Source: Isoetes taiwanensis (lineage: Eukaryota; Streptophyta; Lycopodiopsida; Isoetales; Isoetaceae). From it: a DNA stretch of 64,000 nucleotides. Below the pieces are notes generated by a model, which did not search any database, was not told the origin of the DNA, and saw nothing but the letters and a program-made list of their open reading frames with translations. The position numbers and the translations under genes were made by a program. Below, one piece after another: positions 1-10,016 of this stretch; the stretch's first letter is position 1; every line of letters begins with the position of its first letter. The stretch spans positions 682,001-746,000 of the forward strand of contig JAJEKV010000124.1 in the NCBI GenBank assembly GCA_021234155.1. Reading direction: 5' to 3'.

Positions 1-240
1 GCCGTTAAACGGCGTTTAAAGCCGACGATGTCTTGACACGCAGCGGCCGGCTTGGCATCGGCACCATGCCACGCAGTGCACGAGACACGCGTCGGCGTTG
101 TGAACGCGTCGTTCAACGGCGGCACGCCGACGCCGACTTGACACGCAGTCGCACCAGCACCATGCCACGCGCAGCGCACGACACGTCAATACAGTAACGT
201 CGTTCAACGGCGGCGGCGTAGCGTCTTGACACTCAAAAAG
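1..240. repeat. CG-rich block with CGTCGTT-type motifs, possible end of a transposon
   Basis: The block is much richer in G+C than what follows. It repeats short motifs such as CGTCGTTCAACGGCGG and CTTGACACGCAG in a near-tandem way. The same CGTCGTT/AACGACG motifs fill the subterminal regions of the CACTA element at 52233-59754. I infer a subterminal piece of a related CACTA element cut by the window edge, but no CACTA terminus or target-site duplication is visible, so the assignment is weak. Confidence 0.35.
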
Positions 241-286
241 GTATAAAATCCAACCTTAGTCGAAATGGATAAGATGGAAACGACCC

Positions 287-421
287 ATGAAATGAATGTA
301 AATTTGAACGAATGGGAACGAATGGGAGCGAATGAAATGAATGTAAACTTGAACGAATGGGAACAAATGGGAGCGAATGAAATGAATGTAAATTTGAACG
401 AATGGGAACGAATGGGAGCGA
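287..421. repeat. 45-bp tandem repeat, three copies
   Basis: Three copies start at 287, 332 and 377, each beginning ATGAAATGAATGTAAA. They differ at only a few bases. The period is a multiple of three, so it produces a repeating open frame on the + strand. I read this as a minisatellite, not a gene, because the frame outside the repeat has no protein-like character. Confidence 0.85.
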
Positions 422-480
422 TTGGGAACGTAACCTTATATTATGTTAAGATAAATAGCTTGTGTATGAATGCATTTTAA

Positions 481-1887
481 AACATTCCGTTAGGTTAAAT
501 GTTAACATAACGGGAGGTGTGCAACGTCCATTATATTAGCATTAAATTAATATAATTGCTAGGGGGTTAACTTTTAATTTTAACATAACATAACCAATGG
601 TCTGTAATGGTCCTCATTCTAACTTTTTCAATAAAAAACAATTGGCTCAACCCATGGCCTATAACCCAGGACAGACTGATTATTCCAATGCCTCAATTCG
701 TCTTTAAATTCCCTTTTTCCAGTAGGTATTTTAATGGCCTCCACTATCACTGTTGGGCAAATTCTGGGGTAGAGAAGGTTTGTTCCGATTGAAACTAAGA
801 ATTTCCGGTTGAGTTAGCGCATTGCAGGTTCCTATAGATTTTTATGCATATTTTGTATAAGAGTAATACAAATTTCCGAACTGAAAATATCCGGCTATTT
901 GATGAAAGAGTAGGAAAATTTTCGATTGGGTTTAAAAACTTTGCCCAACACTGACTACATCATCAGCCTTCTCTGATGCTTTTGCCATCTTATATCTGCC
1001 ACAAGCATGTGAAGATAAGTACATTTGGGTCAATGCGTAGAAAAACATAGTTTCAACTCACCTAAGCGGCAAACATCTCCTTCCCATGTTGTGTGATCAT
1101 GTGTTGTTTAAGCATCATGTGTTGTTTTAAGCATCATACGATATATTAATCTCCAACTGTCATCAAATAAAGGAAAAGAAAACAGGGACTTACAATCACA
1201 CTTCAGGTATCTCAGTCTGCCTGGAAGATGATTTCACTCACAAGGCATCAACGGTAGCATGTATTGGACAACTCTCGGGCCTAGTCCGACAAACTTGGCC
1301 CAGAGATGCCAGTTTGTTGCAAGAAGGTAACTCATACAGGCAAAATAGGACAAAGTGTTCAAGAAGCTGTCGAGAAATAACTTTTTGAATGGGGTATGCA
1401 CTGGCTCATGGGAACATGCTAACTTGCCCGTAAGTGTTCCATTTGTCAATACAGTCATTAGAGGTTTGGTGGAGTCTATTAACGCCCTTGTAAGCCATTC
1501 CCAAATTTGGATTTTAGTTGGTACCCGAACCTGCAGGTATGGGCAAAAAGCCCCCACGAACCTTAACCGAACCTCAGCCCTGGAGCAACCGAACCTGGTA
1601 AACGTCATTATTACTTGTTGTTTTACTCATTACGCCTAAATCCCTCCTCCCCCCACCTTCCCACCGAACTGAAGCTACAAGGAGTAGCTTCGAGCGGGAC
1701 ACCTCAAGAATGCCTCAATTGGGCGCCAAAGCTTTGGAGGGCATTTCGAATTTAGTTTTGATGTCAATCCTCGCCCAAATCCGAAGGAATTCTCTAGTTT
1801 TCCTTCGTATTTTGGCGAAGAATTGCATCAATTTGGTCGCCGGACTGTGGAGCTCGGAAAGCGATCACGCGACTCTGAATTCGATCT
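481..1887. other. Gene-free stretch upstream of the CPYC-type gene
   Basis: I see no supported gene here. The sequence is AT-rich to about 1640. A pyrimidine- and C-rich segment (about 1640-1665) and a GC-richer segment follow and end at the proposed start codon at 1888, so they probably contain the promoter and 5' leader of the next gene. Short open frames on both strands at 1234-1639 overlap each other and show no recognisable domain. Confidence 0.4.
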
Positions 1888-4086
1888 ATGGCAGAGGTAA
1901 CTGTTCTATTAATTTCGGCCAATGACAATGAGTAATTCTTTTTTGAATACAGAAACTGAAAGGCCAATTCCGGGTGGAGGTGCCCAAGAACTGCTTGCCC
2001 TACAAAAATCAATATAATCCGGAAGGGAATGGTGTCGATGAGAATGCTCTTCGAGCTTACGGTGCAATGAATATTGATCTCGGGCGTGGGGGAATCAGAT
2101 CCCATCGATCCGATCACCGAAGACATCCCAATTTCATTCTCCATCGGGGCTTATTCATTTTGCCCGTAAGGGTAATCAAGGATGCCTTGGCTATTGCAAT
2201 AATATTTCAAGTAATTTGATGTGCATTTGAGAACAATGTACAATCAATTGTGTGGAGTGCATTGCAATATGGTAGCACATTGTAATTACCTCCAACAAGG
2301 TGTAACTATTTCTTAACCAAATGTGTCTAAGAATACGTAAGAACCGCAAGCTTCCAATCAAAGGTTGCTTATGGAGGTGGAGTCACTTAAACAAGGATTG
2401 AAGAGATGCTCGAGGACAATGATAAACCGGAGAGGAAGTTAAAAAAGACTGAAAATGACACCCTTGGGCATGAGGGAGAGGAAAAAAAGAACTGAAGGCC
2501 CTAAATATACTTGCCCCTAGTGGTGGGGGCTTTTCAAGAAGAATCCACGCTATTAAAAATCTGGTGGATCCTACTATGGCTGAAAAGAAGAAGAGAAAAC
2601 CTTGTAATATGGCTAGTTTGTTGAAAAAGCTTGTAACTAAAGATGATGTTATAGATATGTTGAAGCTTCACGGAGCTAACCATTTAAGAAAAGCCGCATT
2701 CTTTGAACATGTGCTTCTTGAATTGGGAAAGAGTCAAAGTCTTTGATAACATGCAAGAATTATGTGACAATGTGGGTATCGGTCGACAAGCTTACATTGC
2801 TCTCTTTAGATGTTTGCGGGATGGTATCAAGCAACAGCGTGGTATTACGAAGACCATACCGCCAAGACTCGTTATGTCGAGCAAAAGCGGAACAAAGAGG
2901 AATCTGTATACACGAACATTTGGGATAGATGTACCAGATCACCACATCCGTGCACTTGGGATCACTAATCCTTTGGGAAAAGTAAGAAGAAGGGTGGCTC
3001 CGGAATGATCTATTTGTTCTTAATGAGAAGAATAATTGTTGGATGAATCTCTCTAAAATGCTTCTTCTGTTAGTTCGCTTCTATGATATGAAAGTGGAAG
3101 AATGTGGAGGGAAACTCCAAATTGCTATAAAGTTGGATGAGATGGAACTGATCAAAGGTGAAAAGTATGAGAGGGTTTCTTTGACATTAATGAACAGGCG
3201 TTGTCAAATTCGATAATGAGGAAGGGAAGTTCTCTGTTCAATCGAGGACCATATTTGGTGGATAGGGATATTTCAAGTACCGGAAGAAAATCATGGTGTT
3301 CTTCAGTGGGTCTTTCAGCAGACACCTATACCTACTATTATTGCTGCTCATGGAGTCGGAGAGAAGCTTCAGGTTCCTGGCTACGGAGATTATGAGGTTG
3401 AATGGCATCTGGCTGCTGATCTAAAGACCATCAAGTGCATGTATAACATGAAACATGGTTCTGGTAAGACTACCCACGCATGTCCTTACTGTTTGTATGC
3501 TAGGGTAGATGATAAGGGGAAGGGAATGAGTACTCTCGAATGTGACCAGAATGCTGAACCAACGCGTGAGAAGGAGGACAAAACTTTGATCCCCGTACTT
3601 GCAATTCCTGTGAAGAGAGTACATATTTGCACTCTCCATGCCTTTCTAAGAATAGTGGATAAGATGGTGTACATGAGCATTCTTTTTGCTTGGAATAAGT
3701 CTCCACAATCAGCCAGAGAAAAGTGTATGAAAGATGTTGAGAACGTGCTTTCTGATCTTGGTCTTCATGGTGGTGACTATAAAATCCTGCAAGATCCTAA
3801 GAAGGGAGACAAGGTTCCTTGTAAACCATCTATGGGTGGGGTGAAAGCGAAGAGATTTCTGCCTTGTACTAAATTACGTAAGAATGGATCATTGCCAACT
3901 GGAAAGTGGGAGGGGTATAAGGACTTGCTGGAAGCAGAAGATGACCGTACTTCACGTGGGAGGGCAAAACTAAAGAAAATTAAAGCGTGGCAGAATCTGA
4001 GCAGTCTGGTAACTTTGATGGCAGAGAAGAAAATGGTGGGTGGAAAGTTAGATGAATTCAGAGTAAAGCACGAATTCATTAATTAG
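1888..4086 (+). pseudogene. Transposon-type CPYC gene, decayed
   Basis: The gene can be followed through several frames. A proposed first exon (ATGGCAGAG, 1888-1896) is followed by a GT-AG intron (1897-1952, 56 bp) and an exon reading KLKGQFRVEVPKNC. Later pieces lie near 2564-2746, 2703-3008 and 3010-3200. The best preserved part runs from about 3270 to 4086 and carries VEWHLAADLKTIKCMYN, then THACPYCLYARVDD, then HICTLHAFLRIVDKM and LGLHGGDYKI. This order (a WHL..DLK block, a CPYC Cys pair, a conserved H-x-C-x-LHAF segment) resembles large uncharacterised proteins linked to repeats in algae, early plants and invertebrates; I cannot name the family. Stops and frameshifts make it a pseudogene. 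The C-terminal part of a gene of the same kind survives at 14367-14868. Confidence 0.55.
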
Positions 4087-4436
4087 AGAAATTTGGAATT
4101 CTCGTTTAGCATGAATTAGGTTAGCGGGTTGCCATATAGTGCAAAAACTACTACCAATTGAGTAAAAGTTGGCGTTTTTTTGCACAAATTCTGCAAATGC
4201 TTCAGTCTTATTCGGAAATATAGTTTTTACTGCTAATGCAAAGGTTCACCGCGAGTATAACGTAGTAGGAGGGAGTGTCAAAACTTCTCGCAAGAAGCGC
4301 GAACGCGATGTTTCGCAGCTGAAAGGAGACGAAAGAATGTGCCTTTTATTAAAACCATATGAGAGCATTGTGTTAAAAGAAGGTACCGAGGAGCAAGGAT
4401 ATCACACAAAATTCAGTATTTAAAGCCATGTAATTG
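4087..4436. other. Convergent intergenic stretch with unit-0 palindrome at its edge
   Basis: The stretch lies between the 3' end of the + strand CPYC-type gene and the 3' end of the - strand methyltransferase-like gene. An open frame at 4169-4423 has no recognisable features. Beside it, at 4446-4459, lies a degenerate copy of the unit-0 palindrome core (ATCGCGGTCGCGAT). Confidence 0.4.
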
Positions 4437-7400
4437 CTACAGAGGATCGCGGTCGCGATTATTTTTAGCATTTAACATATGGTAAAAGATATGGGTAAAG
4501 ACAAAACCAAAGTTTTCGAAACAAAAGTTTTCATTGAAGGATACTTGATCAGGTATCACACCCATTTCATTGGCCATGCGATGGACATGCTCTCTACCCA
4601 ATTCCATAGCTTGTGTTGTGTCCATCTCTGAATAACCTGTGACCTCTGGAATCTGAACACCCATGGCGTTTGCGATGCGCTGCAGATGTGAATCAGGTTC
4701 CCATTCTTCACTGTCCACTGCACTGCTCCCGCCTATAAGTTCGTTTTGCAGTAGCTCCGCAGCAGTAGCATTCTGAGGTGGATGATAGAGCTTCTGCTTC
4801 TTGCTGTGTACCTGATGCTCCTGTGACCCAAGAACCTCATCTTGGTCAATGACCATGTGCTGTTGGTCTGCTTCCATGTGCTTTGGGTCTGTTTCCATGT
4901 GTTCTACGCCCACGTATTCAAACTTATGTTCGCCTGTCAAGAAAGGCATGTACCCATCAAGCTTCTCATTAAGTGCATGCAATTTTTGGAAAGTGGGCTC
5001 CAGGGCTTCTATACCTTTTTCCGTCTCTTCAAGCAAGCGCTTTGTTTCTTGCATTCTCTCTTCGTAGGACTTAGCATCGAGGTTTTCCAAAATGGAACCC
5101 AACTTTGATAGATCTGTGTTTTGGGTGATACTGATGTCGGGTTGAGCTGGATCAGGGTCAACATTCTCTGCTTTCGGCTCGTCCTCAAACCCATCGGCAC
5201 TTGGATTGGCCATCTTATCAAGCGTTTCAAAGAACGCCCTCAGGAAACGGCACACTTTACCTGAACTTTCGAAAGCCACGCTCTTTTTGCCTTGCATAAG
5301 AGCAACACGAGAAGCCGCCCCGGTTAAAAAGAAATCGAACACAACCATCAGTCGGCACCAGCTGTTCAACAATATGGTAGGCATAGGAGGTTTTCAGCTG
5401 GCATTTCAATACAAGATCTCCTTCCATTGCCGCCCATTTGAATCTTGGTTTGCCTGTAAAAAGAGTCTGATATTTCTTTTTTATCTTCTCGTCGGCATCC
5501 TCATTACCTGTTAGCGGCATTGGAGGCAATGGTGTTGACTTAGGAGCCTTGCCGTGTGGATATAGGTGAAGCTCCAACTCTGGTTGCACAGGTGCTACAC
5601 GAACATCACTCCTGTTAATGCACATATGACTAATAAAGTACTGATGTTCTTTCACCCTTCTTTTGCTCTCCCATCCCATTTCTTCATAGGAACCTAAAGA
5701 TAGGTAGCCACCGCCCTGAATTTGCTTCCTGATGAACAAGCAATTGGGCAAATTCACTGAGCGCATGATAATGACCAAGTGATAAACTTTGGCATCCGTC
5801 ATGGTAGCTATCCTTGTAAATAGATCTGTGTATTTCTTGCAATCCCATACCTTGTTTATCCCTCGGATGTCAATAAATATCAGTGTCGCATTCTCTGACA
5901 CTTGGGAGGAAGTAGGGATGCCATCCTTTGTCTTTGCTATGACAATATTTTTCTTTTCTTTTCTTTTTCTAGCCTCTTACGGCTTTAGAATATTCCCCGA
6001 TTGGCTCCAAAAGGCTGGGTAGGTTACCTAGTGTATGATCCTTGTTATAGTTAGCCTTCACGCACTCTGTATCGGTGATCGATATATCCAAGATATTCTA
6101 CGTTCGGTGAAATCGGGAAAAGCACGAAGCAATTCCTCCCAAATATATCGAAATCCTTTTGCAAAGCAAATTTGAGGCATAAGACAAAATTTAGCGCCTC
6201 ATAAAAGTGAGGGTTACGATGTCAATTGCCCGTTATGCGCAATCAAATCTCCCGCTATAACCTTATTTGCACCTTTAAATAGGTCTTGCCTTCTATAATC
6301 TCATCGATTGTTGTGTGACAACTCAGATTCGACATACCTCGTAGTAACCGGAGCGAGGTCTTGTTAAAGAAGTCTTTGGATGGCTTGTCGGAAACTCACC
6401 ATGATCGTCACTGAGTTTACGACTCACCCACAGACCAGCAACTTCCATTAACTTCTTGAAAACCTTCTCATCCATAAAAATGAATTGCTTTTCATCCTTA
6501 AGCTCCTGCACTTTCAAGGTGGTCGTTGCAATTTCATGGAAATCCTGCGAAGCAATTTCAAGGTCATCAAGATGTGGCCTTGAACTTGGCGAGTAGAAAA
6601 CAAATAAATACCTTCCAAGCTGAAGTTTTAGTTTGTCCCTATAGGTCCTTGTGGAGGGCAACCATAAGCCTTGGCCGATGACGGTTGTTGCGGTTTTCAA
6701 TCAGTGGCTCTCGTACACGGTGTTTGCAATTACTTCATTGCATTGAATACTCAACTCTATATATTCCTTTGTCAGAAGATTTCCGTCAAGCACCCTCGAT
6801 CTTCTTCTAGCATATACTTTGGCAAATTTCGTTCTTTGCTTTCGAACTTCACGACGACCGAACAAAGGAGTTGTGCAGCACAAATACTGTGGTTGCCAGA
6901 AATAATATAAAATTTCTTGCCCTTCAAATCTTCTGGATTGCTCCATGTCACCCTCCTCCTGAAAGATAGACAACCGTCAGGTCAAATCTACATAACGAGT
7001 GTCCAAAAGATAAAGAATTAGTTACCTGGTAATAGGGTCAAACGGAACGGCGCAAAGGGGGTGAGGACCTCGTCGGGTATGTCTTGAAGCTTTTAACCAG
7101 AGTTTGAACATGATCATTTGACCGCATTCTGTGTGTCAAGTTTGCTGGTGCAGGTTCACAATCAAAAATAGAAATCTTTGTAAACCAATTAACCCCTAAG
7201 GGGTAGAACCTTTTGAACTGTTCAAGCTTCTGAGTGGTTTGCTCTGCCATCTTGCGTTCCTCTTCGGGATTGAACTTCAACTCGACTGGAATGGCAGGTG
7301 CTTGGGGCCATGTCAATGCTAGTTTAGAGGAGGCATTCGTAACTGAGGGGGGGGTTTGAGAACTGCTGGGCTGCGGGCTATCCTCACGAGGTGTCAGATT

Positions 7401-8665
7401 CTTAAGGCTAATTTTGAAAGGAGGGAATTTTTTGGGAATAAATCCACCAGATGTATTGCTATCTGGGGCCTTCATAGCAATAGGAAGAGTAGGGTTAACA
7501 ATACCGGAGGGGTTTATCGTGGATTGTGGTTCTTGAGCAATTTCTTTTGGTGCTGAGGTCTCTCCCAAAGTAGCAATGGGCTTCACACTCTTTTTCTTGG
7601 CCACGGCTCTTAGCCAATTGGTGTCCATCACGGAGGGCATCTTCGTCCCCGAACCGCTTTCAAGGCACGGCTTCGGAGGCTTCTTGTGCGTAGACAAACC
7701 ATTTCGCATGTCGAGAACCCGAGCAATATATGTCTCGTTTCCCTTTATACCGACAAAAGAGAGATTCATAGGATGGCAACAACCAGCCATACCCTTAGCC
7801 GACGTCGGGGACGTTTTTTCCCAATGGGTCGGGCTTGTTCATTTTTTGTTTGTCATCAAAGACGGGTCATAATTGCGCCATTTCAAAATGTACTCTTAAA
7901 CCGCAATGCTTGTGGGTCCTCAATCGCATATGATGGCATCTTGCACATTGTTCTTCGTGCTTTCCCACATTGCCACCACTATGCCAACTTGTTCAACGTC
8001 CTCGGCTTTTTTCCGGTCTTGTAAACGAGCCTGTGTCCTTTCTGCGATCACCCTTAATGTGCGGTATTTTTCATTGGAAGGGGTTATAATACGGACTGGC
8101 TCGACATCTGGTCCTCAGAAGAGAGCAAGTGCTGTAAACAAAAGCCTGTAGTGAGTGCCTGGTAGGCTGCATAATGTGGTGCAATAAAGAGGTTTAAACT
8201 ACTGTAGAGAAACGCGACCGCGATCCTGCCAAGCAGCTAAAATAGAACTCCACACAATCGCGGCCGCGACTTTGTGTAGCACTTAAGCACGGCAAGAAAA
8301 CATCGATGTCGCGAAATATTCTGACCTACTACACTAGTACTGATGAACATCGCAATAAAGAAAATCTATGCTCAGCCAGACCGCGACCGCGATCTTGATG
8401 AGCAGCTACACTTATGAAGACCGCTATCTGGAAATTATAAAACCAATCAAGCAAGACCGCGGCCGCGATCTTGATGAGCAGCTACACTTATGAAGAACGC
8501 TATCTAGAAATTATAAAACCTATCAAGCAAGACAGCGACCGCGATCTTGCTGAGCATCTATACTTGTGAAAACAATAGAAGTTCTAGTAGGCAAGATCGC
8601 GGCCGCGATCTTGCTGAGCTGAAATGTTAGAACATACATTCTCTGACGGAGTCCTTAGGTGCCAT
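4437..8665 (-). pseudogene. ParB-like / DNA amino-methyltransferase fusion, decayed
   Basis: Exon 1 (8665-8638) encodes MAPKDSVRE and ends at a GTATGT donor. The next exon begins after TTTTGTTTACAG at 8131 and runs, with stops, to 7026, where a 67-bp GT-AG intron (7025-6959) follows. The text across that intron looks like a ParB N-terminal domain: NDHVQTLVKSFKTYP, then about 6922-6874 GKKFYIISGNHSICAA, matching the family's IIdGnHR..Aa. Further on, 5883-5842 reads LIFIDIRGINKVWD, in the place of a DPPY motif IV, and 5348-5264 reads VVFDFFLTGAASRVAL followed by FES, in the place of motif I (FxGxGs). That order (IV before I) is the beta class of N4-cytosine/N6-adenine methyltransferases, which in phages and plasmids are often fused to ParB. 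A Glu-rich helical tail with repeated H-M-x-x-D units follows. Both catalytic motifs are altered and there are several frameshifts (about 7075, 6700, 5350) and stops. Confidence 0.6.
8213..8614. repeat. Unit-0 palindrome cluster in the first intron
   Basis: Six copies of a GC-rich palindrome lie inside the first intron (8637-8132) of the ParB/methyltransferase-like gene: about 8213-8228, 8257-8270, 8378-8398, 8451-8474, 8527-8550 and 8591-8614. The last is a perfect 24-bp palindrome with half-site GCAAGATCGCGG. The others keep the centre GCGGCCGC or GCGACCGC. Copies from 8378 onward sit in a 76-bp tandem repeat (starts 8378, 8454, 8530) that also repeats GATGAGCAGCTACACTTATG. Confidence 0.85.
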
Positions 8666-9700
8666 GGGATCGCGGGCGCTGGTTCAGTACGAAATATGGG
8701 TTTTTTTGGAGTGGGTCGGGGAGCGCTCGGAGGTCGAAGGCGCTAGGCGCTGAATGAAATCGCGGAGTAGAAATTAGTTTTTGAATGTTTTGGGTTTCAA
8801 TTTATAGAACGCGGCCGCGGAAATTAAATGCCCGCCCCTCATGATGGCGCGTGAAAAAACGTGCCAGCCATAATGGCGTCGTACGCCGGCAGTAATAATT
8901 ACCGGCCGGCCGCCCGTATTTATTCCCTGACATTAATGCGGTCGTGCGAATATACCCGTCCGGAAAGGCCAGTAACCCGTACGAAAGGTCTTTATCCACT
9001 TAGACGTCCGCGTTCAATTTCGGGTCATAATTTCGGACCTGACACTTTATCCAGCCATAAATGCCTCCAAAATATCCGGTTTACGGACGGACAGCGACTG
9101 CAAAATTTGAATTCGAGAACAAACCAATTCGAGAAAGCGGGAAAAGCCAATTCAAATTTCATTGTTTTGCAAGATCTTCGAGGCGCTGGAGCTGCGCCTA
9201 AGCTGGGCCAAGTTTGGGCAAGGATTTGCTGCAGAATTCCGCATCCATTGAAGGCGCTGACGAGGGCGCTGATAATCCGCTTGCAATCCGCCACTACACA
9301 CTCGGAATTCTGCAACTGCATCGAATTCAGGGTTTCTCCCGAGGTAAAAGGCCTATTCTGATGCATATCCCTCACTGAAGTGAACTGTACGTATCAGCAA
9401 TGCACTGAATTTCAATTATAACTGCAACCTCCGAGTCTCTGCACTAACATTCACTATGTATTGCATGGATTGATAAGATACCTCCTGATACTTTGTTGCA
9501 ACTATGTAAAAATAGATGTTCTAAGCAAAACTGTGCACTCTGGTGTGTTTATTATACAATGTAAACGTGTTTCAAGTATATACTTTCTTTCTCTATGTGA
9601 ATGAAACTAAACACTGTTTTTATGACACTAAACACCGTATTCTGTGAGGTAGGAGTAATGCCGTATTCTGTAAGTCTATCGTTTAACTTTGATGCTCCAC
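8666..9700 (-). promoter_or_regulatory. 5' region of the ParB/methyltransferase-like gene
   Basis: This stretch is upstream of the start codon at 8665. It is GC-rich with several GGCGCT motifs and contains stretches such as GCGGCCGCGGAAATT. A similar GGCGCT/GAGCGCC-rich upstream region precedes the exon at 63598 in unit 2, which suggests a shared promoter architecture. Open frames here (8861-9361 and its antisense) overlap each other and look spurious. From about 9380 to 9700 the sequence is AT-rich without a supported gene. Confidence 0.45.
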
Positions 9701-9993
9701 GAGATCGCGGTCGCGATACCTTCAACCATCTACACTTGCTATTGACCAAAGAAAACCCAGATATCGATAACTTAGAGTTGAACCCACTAGCTAGCCTCGA
9801 AATTTGATTTGCACGAGTTCTTATTGAAACAGCTAGTGTGAATGCTTGCAACTAGCGCGACCGCGTTCTTACCCATGCTCGATAAGATCGCGGTGGCGAA
9901 TGTCGTGACCATTTCTTATTTTTCAGTTCATATTTTTGGTAGTGGTTTATGATCACAGTGTTTTCTGCTCACTAGGATCGCGGCCGCGCTATT
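9701..9993. repeat. Unit-0 palindromes upstream of the DUF8039-DUF7869 gene
   Basis: Degenerate copies of the GATCGCGGCCGCGATC core lie at 9701-9720, 9855-9871, 9881-9900 and 9974-9993. They precede the coding part of the + strand gene that starts near 10017. ATGCCGTATTCT followed by GTAAGT at 9659-9676 could be its first exon and donor, which would place the palindromes in its first intron as in other genes of the window. That exon call is tentative. Confidence 0.7.
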
Positions 9994-10016
9994 CACGACC
10001 TCTTGTTTGGAGGATG

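Noticed and set aside
265-480. Repeat protein MNVNLNEWERMGANE
   Set aside because: It follows from a 45-bp minisatellite whose period is a multiple of three. There is no gene context or further domain.
8861-9375. Overlapping open frames in the GC-rich region
   Set aside because: They lie on opposite strands over the same bases, in the promoter of another gene, and have no recognisable motifs.
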